Both the position numbers and the translations under genes were made by a program. A stretch of 52,257 bases of DNA from NCBI RefSeq assembly GCF_017115105.1, contig NZ_JABXKH010000158.1, positions 1 to 52,257 on the forward strand, read 5' to 3'. Positions 41,606 to 49,823 of the stretch are shown piece after piece. How positions within the stretch are numbered: position 1 is the first letter of the stretch; each line of letters opens with the position of its first letter. Source of the stretch: Nostoc sp. NMS2 (GTDB lineage: Bacteria; Cyanobacteriota; Cyanobacteriia; Cyanobacteriales; Nostocaceae). The notes below the pieces were generated by a model. The model did not search any database. It was not told the origin of the DNA and worked only from the letters and a program-made list of their open reading frames with translations.

Positions 41606-43087
41606 ATGACGATCGCTCTAGACCGCCCACAAAAAACCAGGTCTGCTCAAATTCGGGAAAAACTTGGTTATCCGATCATTGACACCGATGTACATACCCA
41701 GGAATTTGAACCAGCAGTTTTGGATTATTTAGAACAAGTTGGTGGAACTGAACTTGTCGAACGTTTCAAAGAAAATTTACCAGGATCTTCACGCTTTAAG
41801 TGGTACAAACAAAGTTGGGAAGAACGTTTTGCTTATCGCACCAATCGCCCTAACTGGTGGGGTCGTCCCACAAAAAATACTTTGAATTTGGCTACTATTA
41901 GCTTGCCCAAGTTGCTGCATGAGCGTTTGGAAGAAGCAGGTACAGACTTTGCCGTTGTGTACCCCAATTTGGCAACGATGGCTCCGAATATCGGCAACGA
42001 AGAAATGCGGCAGGCTGTTTGTCGGGCAGTTAATACCTACCATGCTGATATTTTCCGCCCTTATAGCGATCGCTTAACACCCATTGCGGCAATTCCCTTG
42101 CACACTCCCGAAGAAGGGATTGAAGAGTTGGAATATGCAGTGAATGTTTTAGGACTCAAAGCAATTCAAATTCCCGGTTACGTCCGTCGTCCAATTCCTG
42201 CCTTTGAGAAGTATGGCAAAGAAGTAGCTAACGAAGTGGTTTGGATTGATAACTTTGGCTTAGATAGTGAGTATGATTACGATTCATTCTGGGCTAAGTG
42301 CGTAGAACTGAAAGTTGTACCGACAACTCACGCTTCTAGCCAAGGTTGGACAACTCAGCGTTCTGTCACCAACGCCCAATACAATCACATTAATCACTTT
42401 GCCTTTGCAGCAGAAGCATTATGCAAATCGCTGTTCTTTGGTGGAGTTACTCGCCGCTTCCCGCAATTAAAGTTTGCTTTCTTAGAAGGTGGTTCAGCCT
42501 GGGGTGCAAGTCTATACGCTGATATTATTTGGCACTGGGAAACCCGCAACAAACAACACTTGTTATCAAATAACAACCCTGATATTATCGACAAAGAAGC
42601 ATTAGTAGAGTTATATACTCGCTACGGTGGCGAACTGGTAGATGGACGCTTAGATAGAATTGGTAACGGTTTAGGATTCCACCATCAACTATTAGCTCCA
42701 GAAAATCCAGGCGAACTCGACGAATTTGAACTAGCAGGAATAGAGAAACCAGAAGATGTGCGCGATCGCTTCTTGAATCATTTCTACTTCGGTACAGAAT
42801 CAGATGATACCCGTGTATCTCAAGCTTTTAATCGTGCAGCTAATCCCTTTGGCGACAGAGTTAAAGCCTTCTTAGGTTCCGATTCCGGTCACTGGGATGT
42901 GCCTGATATCACCGCCGTTACAGCCAACGCCTACTCAATGGCAGAAAACGAAATCATTACAGAAGAAGACCTCCGTTACTTCCTCTCAATCCATCCTTTG
43001 GAGTTGTACACCAGTCTCAATCAAGACTTCTTCAAGGGTACAGGTGTTGAGAAAACCGCAAACGAATATCTAGCGGCTAAGAAATAA
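41606..43087 (+). CDS. Amidohydrolase_2 family metal-dependent hydrolase, copy 2
   Basis: A 493-residue paralogue of 38701-40182 with the same length, the same metal motif (DTDVHTQE) and the same GSDSGHWDVPD. Differences are scattered, for example THSSGMGWINRRS against THASSQGWTTQRS next to a probable active-site loop, so the two may have different substrates. An unusually strong ribosome site AGGAGG stands seven bases before the ATG. The duplication flanks the MFS gene. Divergence is well beyond very recent copying, and both copies are intact, which indicates selection for both. Confidence 0.85.
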   Translation: MTIALDRPQKTRSAQIREKLGYPIIDTDVHTQEFEPAVLDYLEQVGGTELVERFKENLPGSSRFKWYKQSWEERFAYRTNRPNWWGRPTKNTLNLATISLPKLLHERLEEAGTDFAVVYPNLATMAPNIGNEEMRQAVCRAVNTYHADIFRPYSDRLTPIAAIPLHTPEEGIEELEYAVNVLGLKAIQIPGYVRRPIPAFEKYGKEVANEVVWIDNFGLDSEYDYDSFWAKCVELKVVPTTHASSQGWTTQRSVTNAQYNHINHFAFAAEALCKSLFFGGVTRRFPQLKFAFLEGGSAWGASLYADIIWHWETRNKQHLLSNNNPDIIDKEALVELYTRYGGELVDGRLDRIGNGLGFHHQLLAPENPGELDEFELAGIEKPEDVRDRFLNHFYFGTESDDTRVSQAFNRAANPFGDRVKAFLGSDSGHWDVPDITAVTANAYSMAENEIITEEDLRYFLSIHPLELYTSLNQDFFKGTGVEKTANEYLAAKK

Positions 43088-43481
43088 CTGTCATTAGTCA
43101 TTGGTCACTAATTGATATGACTCAACTAAAATTTTACAGAATAACTCAAGGCTACAATCCTAGTCGCTTGGAAGCACTAGCAAAATTGAACGTTGACAAA
43201 ACAGAGTTTCATTCAAAAATTTCAATCTTCCACTAGCACGACACTGGAGTGAGCCTTTCTCACTCCACTTCCTAAATTTTTACCTCCTAACTATTAAAGT
43301 TTCAGTTCCTCGAGTCTTTGCGGGGTGGGTAATACCCACTCTCTTCCCTAACTTCATAATTAAAGTTTTTGAAGCTATAAAAACATCTACTAATTGGAGA
43401 TTTCAAAAAACATTTTCGTTCTTTATATTGCAATTAATCATCATTTTTCTAACCACATAGAGGGAATCAAGAAAACAACCC
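43088..43481. other. Spacer with hairpin, no gene seen
   Basis: A perfect hairpin TGGAGTGAG / CTCACTCCA at 43245-43267 and a smaller one GTGGGTAATACCCAC near 43325 lie in this 394-bp spacer. The first could end the amidohydrolase transcript. The stretch before the next gene is AT-rich and may contain its promoter. Confidence 0.5.
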
Positions 43482-44588
43482 ATGCCAGTTTTAAAAGGAA
43501 AGTTTGAATTCAGAAAAAGCCCAATAACAACACGTCGTTCTTTGTTATTTTCTCTGGGCTACTGCTTAATGCTATCGACGGCTCTATCAAGTTGTAGTGA
43601 AGCAAAAAATAACGCTCAACAGTCAGCAGTTTCCCCTGAGTCAGTAGTTTCATCTAACACTACAGAGAAGTCAACCGAGAAACAAGTAGTACGGATTGTA
43701 CGTTCAAAACAACTTTCCGCTTTAGCGGTTTTAGAAAAGCAGGGTTCCTTAGAAAAGCGATTAGAGCCTCTGGGTTTTAAAGTACAGTGGGCTGAGTTTG
43801 CGGCTGGGCCACAACAGCTAGAAGCCCTGAATGCAAATGGATTGGATATTGCATCTACAGCCGAATCGCCTCCTGTATTTTCACAAGCAGCAGGAGCGCC
43901 CCTTGTTTATCTAGCTACTACACGTCCTAGTGGTAAATCTATTTCACTTTTAGTTCCTGTAAACTCTCCAATTAAAAGTGTTGGCGATTTGAAGGGCAAA
44001 AAAGTAGCTTTTCAGAAAGCTTCCATTGGCCACTACTTATTAGTTAAAGCATTAGAAGATGCGGGGTTGAAACTGAGCGATGTCCAATCAGTTTTTTTAA
44101 CCCCAGCAGATGCAAATGCGGCATTCAGTCAAAATAAGGTAGATGCTTGGTATATCTGGGAGCCATTCGGTACCAGAAATGTACAAAATAAAATAGCTCG
44201 TGTTTTAGCAGATGGCGGTAAGTTGCGGGATACTGGAAACTTTTACTCAACCTCGCGCCAGTTTTATCAGGCTCATCCTGATGTAATCAAAGTGTTTTTA
44301 GAGGAGTTAGAAAAGTCAGAAATCTGGACTAAGGATCATCCTAAAGAAGTAGCACAACTGCTTGCTCCTGTAACTCAGCTAAATCCACCGACTCTAGAAA
44401 TAATGCATAATAAATATGATTATGGGCTGCTACCAATTACTGAGAAAACTATTACCAAACAACAAGAAGTTGCAGATAAGTGGTACAGCCTCGGACTTAT
44501 CCCCAAAAAGGTGAATGTTAGAGATGGCTTTTTAACGCCTGAAGAGTACGCCAAAATTACTCCTTCAGATGTATTAGCTAATAAGTAG
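43482..44588 (+). CDS. Sulfonate ABC substrate-binding lipoprotein 2
   Basis: A 368-residue binding protein of the SsuA family. The N-terminus has a twin-arginine-like TTRRSLLFSLGY followed by a hydrophobic stretch and a lipobox LSSC, so it could be a Tat-exported lipoprotein, unlike its neighbours. The mature domain shows KQLSALAVLEKQGSLEKRL, WAEFAAGPQQLEALNANGLD, TAESPPVFSQAAGAP and DAWYIWEPF. This is the SsuA pattern for aliphatic sulfonates. It lies 38 bp before the TauD-like gene, so the two are probably one operon. Confidence 0.87.
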   Translation: MPVLKGKFEFRKSPITTRRSLLFSLGYCLMLSTALSSCSEAKNNAQQSAVSPESVVSSNTTEKSTEKQVVRIVRSKQLSALAVLEKQGSLEKRLEPLGFKVQWAEFAAGPQQLEALNANGLDIASTAESPPVFSQAAGAPLVYLATTRPSGKSISLLVPVNSPIKSVGDLKGKKVAFQKASIGHYLLVKALEDAGLKLSDVQSVFLTPADANAAFSQNKVDAWYIWEPFGTRNVQNKIARVLADGGKLRDTGNFYSTSRQFYQAHPDVIKVFLEELEKSEIWTKDHPKEVAQLLAPVTQLNPPTLEIMHNKYDYGLLPITEKTITKQQEVADKWYSLGLIPKKVNVRDGFLTPEEYAKITPSDVLANK

Positions 44589-44625
44589 TTATACCCAAGA
44601 AGAAATTAAAACACAGGAGAATATT

Positions 44626-45489
44626 ATGCCTACCTCGACTTTGACAAAGGTTAAAATAAGTCCTATCGATGCTCCTTTGGGAGCGATAGTTACCGATATT
44701 GATGCCAGTCAAGCGATCGCACCTGAAGTTATATTACAACTTAAGCAAGCTTTGCGCGATCGCCATATCTTGATCTTCAAAGACCAAAAGCTCTCTGATG
44801 AACAGCTTTTGAATTTTGCTCTATACTTTGGCGCACTCTTTGTACCATCTGATGAAACTCCAGTATTGGCTTCTAAACCAGGAGAAACTCCGGTGGTGAT
44901 TCCAATTTCCAATGTCGATGGCGGCTATACCGGTACTGGAGAACTAACTTTCCATTCTGACCACAAATGGACTTCTACCCCATCTAGTGGTTCGCTTCTT
45001 TATGCTTTGGAAATACCTTCTCAAGGTGGAAATACTTATTGGTTAAATACAAATTTGGCCTATGAGGCGTTAGATGAAATCACCAAAGAACGGATTGCAG
45101 ATTTACAGCTAATTACCTACAACCCATTCTTACAAGACCGGAATGCACCGCGCCCTTTATATCGTTTAGATAAGAATATTCCTTTAATAAGTCCTGTTTT
45201 TCCCCATCCTTTAGTTAGGACACATCCAGAGAGTGGTAAAAAGCATCTTTACTTAGATGCCGCTACAGAAGTGGAAATTGTCGGGTTAGAGCCAGAAGAA
45301 GGAGCTAAACTGATTGAACAGTTGCGTCAGCATCTAAATCAACCCAAATTCTACTACCAACACAAGTGGTATGTAGGTGATATTGTCTACTGGGATAATC
45401 AAGCTACTTTGCACTACCGTCAAGCATTTAATCCAAATGAGCGACGGGTTTTGAAACGAGTCAGTCTTGCAGGTAGTCGTCCTTTTTAG
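44626..45489 (+). CDS. TauD/TfdA family 2-oxoglutarate-dependent dioxygenase
   Basis: A 287-residue non-haem Fe(II) enzyme. The 2-His-1-carboxylate triad is H110-x-D112 (LTFHSDHKW) and H263 (DNQATLHYRQAF), and Arg in NERRVLKR should bind 2-oxoglutarate. TauD hydroxylates the carbon next to a sulfonate, releasing sulfite. The next-door sulfonate-binding protein supports a taurine or alkanesulfonate substrate, but TfdA-type herbicide or alkylsulfate dioxygenases share this fold. An intact gene of normal length, with GGAG ten bases before the ATG. Confidence 0.85.
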   Translation: MPTSTLTKVKISPIDAPLGAIVTDIDASQAIAPEVILQLKQALRDRHILIFKDQKLSDEQLLNFALYFGALFVPSDETPVLASKPGETPVVIPISNVDGGYTGTGELTFHSDHKWTSTPSSGSLLYALEIPSQGGNTYWLNTNLAYEALDEITKERIADLQLITYNPFLQDRNAPRPLYRLDKNIPLISPVFPHPLVRTHPESGKKHLYLDAATEVEIVGLEPEEGAKLIEQLRQHLNQPKFYYQHKWYVGDIVYWDNQATLHYRQAFNPNERRVLKRVSLAGSRPF

Positions 45490-45882
45490 GTTTTATTATT
45501 TAGACAGTTATAAAGCTTTTAAAACCTAAAATCTGCTTTTAAGGATAGGGTGGTAGTCATCCACCCTCGTTCCTAAACTAGACATAAAAAACACCCAATT
45601 TATCATAATAAATCTATATATAAATCTGCTTTTATTCTGAAACTTACTAGTTTTAACAAGAATATTAAATAAGCTTTTCTTACTTGTGTTTATTAACACT
45701 TTATTCAAAGACCAAATCCGATAAGATATAAACCAATACAGTTCAGTCAAGCAATTTTTTCCTTCTCTTTATTCTCTCTGTGTACTCTGCGTCTCTGCGG
45801 TTCGTAAAGAGCGCTAACCTTAACTGAATCGTATTGAGATATTAACTGTATTTAATAACCAATTTGGTTAAACACAACATTA
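45490..45882. other. Spacer after the TauD-like gene
   Basis: A hairpin AGGGTGG / CCACCCT at 45547-45567 may terminate the TauD transcript. The remainder to the miniature element is AT-rich and contains no gene I can support. Confidence 0.45.
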
Positions 45883-46035
45883 GAGGTTGTTTGAAAAGTA
45901 GTTGGCTGTGATTTTAGGAATTTATTGATCCCCCCTAACCCCCCTTAGAAAAGGGGGGAACCGAATCAAAGTCCCCGTTAAAAAGGGGGATCTAAAAGAA
46001 TTTGATACATCACTAAGAACTTTTCAAACATCCTC
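45883..46035. mobile_element. 153-bp miniature element (GAGGTTGTTTGAAAAG)
   Basis: Termini GAGGTTGTTTGAAAAGT and ACTTTTCAAACATCCTC are inverted repeats with one difference, flanked by the 3-bp direct repeat TTA (45880-45882 and 46036-46038). The core includes GATCCCCCCTAACCCCCC / AAAAGGGGGGAA. It is the same family as 18325-18556. It ends 42 bp before the next binding-protein gene, so that gene's promoter may lie within or at the edge of the element. Confidence 0.9.
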
Positions 46036-46077
46036 TTACAGTAAAAAGTTTTCTATTGAAGGAGACAATAGAGTTTT

Positions 46078-47283
46078 ATGGCATTTTTTAAAGATTTTCA
46101 GCAATTGCATATATCTATTAACAAGCCGATAAAATCGAAAATAGAGAATTTAAAGCCTTTTTTCCCGACAGTAAATCTGATATCTAATAAAAGCCTAACT
46201 ATCAAAGCAGAAGCTAAATATAAAATTGAGCTTAACTATCTCTCTTTGCTTGTAGCTGCTTGCTCTCTCACAATACCAATGAGTATAGTTGGTTGCAGCC
46301 AAGAAAATAAAACTACTCAAAACGAACTATCTCAAATTAGTACACAAGCTCAAAGCAAATCAGTTTCTAGTACTCGACAAAAGCAAGAAGTGAGAGTTGT
46401 TTCTTCTAAGCTTGGTTCTCTTGCAGTTATGAGGAAACAGGGAACTCTAGAAAAAAGTTTGGCAGCGAAGAATTTTACTGTCAAGTGGTTAGAGTTTGCT
46501 GCTGGGCCACAAGCTTTAGAAGCATTAAATGCAGGTTCTCTTGATATTGCAGCTACAGCCGAATCACCGCCCATATTTGCCCAAGCCGCAGGTACACCAC
46601 TCGTCTATGTAGTGACTACAGCATTTAATGGTAAAGGAGTTTCTTTTCTCGTGCCAAAAAACTCTCCCATTAAAAGTGTTGCTGACTTTAAAGGCAAAAA
46701 AGTCTCATTTCAAAAAGCTTCTATTGCTCACTATGTTTTGCTGAAAGCACTACAAAAAGATAAGCTAAAACTCACTGATGTTAAATCTATTTTCTTACCA
46801 CCTCCAGATGCAAATGTTGCTTTTAGTCAGGGTGGACTTGATGTTTGGGTAACTTGGGAACCATATATTACAAGAGCCGTACAAAAAAATATTGGTCGTG
46901 TATTAATAGATGGGCAAGGACTCCAGGATTTAGGGAGCTTTTATTCTACCTCGCGTAAATTTGCGAAAGAACATCCTGAAGTTCTCAAAATTTTCCTAGA
47001 GGAGCTTACAAAAGCAGATGAGTGGTCTAAAAAGAATCCCGATAAATTAGCAGAACTTGTTTCTCGTGATGTTGGTATTGATGTTCCTACCTTGAAGAAA
47101 ATTCAAGCTAAATCAGTTTATGGATTGCGACCAATTACCGAACAGGTTGTCAATAAACAACAACAAATTGCTGATTTGTGGTACAGCCAAGGACTCTTGC
47201 CAAAGAAGGTTAATGTTAGAGATGGTGTATTAACTCCAGAAGAATATGCGGCTTTTACACCAGAATCAATTAAATCCAAATAG
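46078..47283 (+). CDS. Sulfonate ABC substrate-binding lipoprotein 3
   Basis: A 401-residue SsuA-family binding protein closely related to binding protein 2 (43482): LEFAAGPQALEALNAG, TAESPPIFAQAAGTP and the shared C-terminal KKVNVRDG-LTPEEYA. It has an unusually long N-terminus of about 50 residues before the hydrophobic segment and the lipobox IVGC. No internal ATG fits, and GAAGGAG precedes the start. The upstream miniature element ends 42 bp away. Binding proteins 2 and 3 look like tandem duplicates separated by the TauD-like gene. Confidence 0.83.
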   Translation: MAFFKDFQQLHISINKPIKSKIENLKPFFPTVNLISNKSLTIKAEAKYKIELNYLSLLVAACSLTIPMSIVGCSQENKTTQNELSQISTQAQSKSVSSTRQKQEVRVVSSKLGSLAVMRKQGTLEKSLAAKNFTVKWLEFAAGPQALEALNAGSLDIAATAESPPIFAQAAGTPLVYVVTTAFNGKGVSFLVPKNSPIKSVADFKGKKVSFQKASIAHYVLLKALQKDKLKLTDVKSIFLPPPDANVAFSQGGLDVWVTWEPYITRAVQKNIGRVLIDGQGLQDLGSFYSTSRKFAKEHPEVLKIFLEELTKADEWSKKNPDKLAELVSRDVGIDVPTLKKIQAKSVYGLRPITEQVVNKQQQIADLWYSQGLLPKKVNVRDGVLTPEEYAAFTPESIKSK

Positions 47284-47373
47284 AAAATTATTAACTTTAG
47301 AAAGCTTAAACATAATCATTTAAAAATTTGTCTTTTCCTGAGAGCAGAGATTAATTTAGCCTGGAGTTGTAAA

Positions 47374-48462
47374 ATGTTAAGCAATACTGTAATAAAAACA
47401 TCAACAATTATCAGAAGATTGGCATTGTTTGTAATGCCTGGTTTTTTAGCTTTATCTACCACATTAATTAGTTGTACATCTCCCAGTGACAATGCAAATA
47501 ATGCAACCGAACCAAAAGCAGATCCAGCAGCGACAAAAACCATTACTTTTAAAACCAAAGTTCTACGAATGGGTTATCAAAGTTCTGGTGATTTAGTGAG
47601 AGTGACAGGAATTTTAGAAAAACGTTTGGAACCTTTGGGTGTCAAAGTTGAGTGGGCACAATTTGCCCAAGGGCCGCAACTCATGGAAGCGATGAATGTT
47701 GGGAAAATTGATGTTGGTTTAGTTGGAGAAACTCCTCCTATTTTTGCACAAGCTGCTGGTGCAAGAATTGTCTATCTTGCTGGTAGACGAATTACTGCTA
47801 CTTCCGGCAAAGGGAGTGCCATTGTAGTTCCTAAAGGTTCTCCTATTAAGAGTTTAGCGCAAATCAAAGGACAAAAAGTAGTCTTTCAAAAAGGTTCTGC
47901 TTCCCACTATTTTATCATCCAAGCCTTAAAAGAAGTGGGCTTGAAATATAGTGATATTCAAGTATTGAGTATGCCCAATGTCGAAGCCCGTGGTGCATTT
48001 ATTCAGGGCACTATTCCAGTTTGGGTAACTGGCGATCCTCATTTAGCTTTGGTAGAAAAACTCCACGGTGCGCGGGTGCTGAGAGATGGGACAAATATCG
48101 GTACTCCAGGCGGATACTATGTAGGAACACGGGAGTTCGCTAAGGAAAATCCCGAATTACTTCGGATTATCTTGGAAGAAATTGATAAAAATGGTCAATG
48201 GGCAGAAGCAAATCGTCAAGAAGTAGCCAAACTTATAGCACCTGTACTTAAAATTGATTTACCCATTCAAGAAATAATTTCTGGACGCGCTAATTATCGA
48301 TTAAAAGGAATTACTCCAGAATTGATGAAAGCTCAACAAAGTGTTGCTGATTTATTTTATAACGAAAAAATCTTGCCCAAAAAGATTGATGTTCAGGAAG
48401 CACTGCTGACATCCAAAGAATATGCAGCTATTACTCCACCAACACTAATCAGTGAAAAATAG
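47374..48462 (+). CDS. Sulfonate ABC substrate-binding lipoprotein 4
   Basis: A 362-residue SsuA-family binding protein with lipobox LISC after a Leu-rich signal. The mature part has LRMGYQSSGDLVRVTGILEKRL, WAQFAQGPQLMEAMNVGKID, GETPPIFAQAAGAR and VWVTGDPHLA. It is more distant from 2 and 3 than they are from each other, so it likely binds another sulfonate. It follows binding protein 3 by 90 bp in the same direction. No permease or ATPase follows it. Confidence 0.87.
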   Translation: MLSNTVIKTSTIIRRLALFVMPGFLALSTTLISCTSPSDNANNATEPKADPAATKTITFKTKVLRMGYQSSGDLVRVTGILEKRLEPLGVKVEWAQFAQGPQLMEAMNVGKIDVGLVGETPPIFAQAAGARIVYLAGRRITATSGKGSAIVVPKGSPIKSLAQIKGQKVVFQKGSASHYFIIQALKEVGLKYSDIQVLSMPNVEARGAFIQGTIPVWVTGDPHLALVEKLHGARVLRDGTNIGTPGGYYVGTREFAKENPELLRIILEEIDKNGQWAEANRQEVAKLIAPVLKIDLPIQEIISGRANYRLKGITPELMKAQQSVADLFYNEKILPKKIDVQEALLTSKEYAAITPPTLISEK

Positions 48463-48483
48463 AAACTAATCAGATATGATACC

Positions 48484-48645
48484 TAAACCTCGTCTACCTT
48501 GAGAACCGTAGTTTTGTATGTTGGGTGCAGCGATAGCGTAACCCAACATAAATAAGGTGATAATGTTGGGTTACGTTTCACTCCACCCAACATACATAAA
48601 TATATCTTTTAAAAAACTCTGGGTTTCAACATAGATGAGGTTTAG
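48484..48645. mobile_element. Miniature element with AAACCTCRTCTA ends enclosing a GTATGTTGGGT palindrome
   Basis: Left TAAACCTCGTCTACCTTGAG and right CAACATAGATGAGGTTTA are imperfect inverted repeats, as at 22296-22476. The core, 48516-48595, is a GTATGTTGGGTGCAGCG / CACCCAACATAC palindrome of the GTAGGTTGGGT family. Two repeat families are therefore nested. Confidence 0.78.
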
Positions 48646-48789
48646 AACACCAATTCAATAATTTTGGAAGGACTTCTCTTCCAACCCTTCTCTTCGGTGT
48701 ACACACATCTCTGTGTACACCAGAGCAACCCTTTTAGGAAGCATCGCACACTTAAAGTCTAAAGCAACAATAATCACATAGAGGCAGGT
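48646..48789. other. Spacer with perfect GGTGTACACA palindrome
   Basis: GGTGTACACA and TGTGTACACC at 48696-48721 form a strong hairpin, preceded by GGAAGGACTTCTCTTCC. This may be a terminator-like structure after binding protein 4, but there is no T-run. Confidence 0.4.
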
Positions 48790-48864
48790 TTATTCAGCTA
48801 TTAAGTTAGCGATCGCTTCTACTAATTTACCTGGCTCTAATGGTTTGGCAAAATGCTTGTGAAA
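48790..48864 (-). pseudogene. Response-regulator receiver-domain 3' remnant
   Basis: Leftward translation gives FHKHFAKPLEPGKLVEAIAN, then LIAE and a stop. The KPLEPGKLVEAIANL pattern is the end of a receiver (REC) domain, with the conserved Lys-Pro. An in-frame TGA lies directly upstream, and no start or phospho-acceptor Asp remains. It lies downstream of, and in the same orientation as, the HTH gene. Confidence 0.6.
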
Positions 48865-48955
48865 TCAGGCTGCAAGTACTTACTTGGGGTTAATTTATCA
48901 CGAATAGGGTAGTAGTTCTTCACCTACGATACTACTGGTGTCACATTTGCCATTA

Positions 48956-49183
48956 TTAAAAATATTTCGTTAAAAGTGCCTCACCGGGTTCTCCCATCTG
49001 GTATAATAACCTTTCAATTTGTTTCATAGCGAGTGGCGAAGGTCGTGTTCGGCCGTTCTCCCATCGGTTTACAGTGTGGAATGAAACCCCTAAAATCGTT
49101 GCCAGTTTTATCTGTGATAGTTTGAGACACTGCCGAGTCTCACGAACTAACAGTGCAATGCTTGGCTGTTGGATTGCAGGCAT
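48956..49183 (-). CDS. XRE-family helix-turn-helix regulator
   Basis: A 75-residue DNA-binding protein that is little more than one HTH_3 domain: LVRETRQCLKLSQIKLATIL, GVSFHTVNRWENGRTRPSPLA. The second helix (SFHTVNRWENG) is the recognition helix. It lacks a sensor domain, which is common in plasmid-borne or TA-linked regulators. It stands upstream of a REC-domain remnant in the same orientation. In cyanobacteria such small HTH proteins are sometimes found before hybrid kinases or response regulators, so it may have lost its partner. Confidence 0.82.
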   Translation of the reverse strand: MPAIQQPSIALLVRETRQCLKLSQIKLATILGVSFHTVNRWENGRTRPSPLAMKQIERLLYQMGEPGEALLTKYF

Positions 49184-49358
49184 AAGCTAAATATATTTTA
49201 TTTCCCTACAAGATATTGCAATATAGCAGATGCTATGACTGTGACTGCACCTATCTATGGTTATAAAGGTTGTAAGTTGATAGTTATGTACTACATCAAC
49301 TATCATGCAAGCTATTTAAGCTATTAATAGAGTTGTTTCAATCTAGGAAATAGAAAAT

Positions 49359-49643
49359 ATGAAAGTTTGGCTCGCTTGCTTTTTAGTACTGTTTGCCTTG
49401 GCGGAATTGTTTGACTGGTTGCAAGAATTTAATCTGCCATTACCTATCTATATTTTAGGTGGTGCTTTTTTAGCTGTTGCTTCTAACTATGATAAAATCA
49501 TTGGCTCCTATTTTGACGATCCAAGCATCGAAGCATCGCTCGAACAACCCCGGTTAGATTCACTAACACCATCTACTAATCCTATTTCTTTCACTATTGC
49601 CAGTGCTGTTGAAGATGCTCAAACATCTCAAACAGATGATTAG
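49359..49643 (+). CDS. Small membrane protein, hypothetical
   Basis: A 94-residue protein with two N-terminal hydrophobic helices (VWLACFLVLFALAELFDWL and PIYILGGAFLAVASNY) and a polar C-terminal tail of about 45 residues that is rich in Ser, Thr and Asp. No family is recognised. It precedes the CHASE2 kinase in the same direction, about 180 bp away, with a degraded dispersed repeat (49651-49683) between. Confidence 0.65.
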   Translation: MKVWLACFLVLFALAELFDWLQEFNLPLPIYILGGAFLAVASNYDKIIGSYFDDPSIEASLEQPRLDSLTPSTNPISFTIASAVEDAQTSQTDD

Positions 49644-49823
49644 CGCCATTGCGCGACCCGGAATAGCCTGTCGTAGACATCGCTTATTTCTATGGTTGAT
49701 GCTGCTCGTCAGCTTGCTTTAAGAGTAGGAATACGCCAAGGTTTCTCACCAGCAAGTAAATTGCTACATTAATAGAGAAGCTCAGGTTAATTAGCTTTTA
49801 ACCTGGAGTCCGAAAATTAACTT

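Noticed and set aside
49692..49772. Short frame MVDAARQLALRVGIRQGFSP before the CHASE2 kinase.
   Set aside because: Only 26 codons and no family recognised. It may be a decayed gene end, but it cannot be supported.
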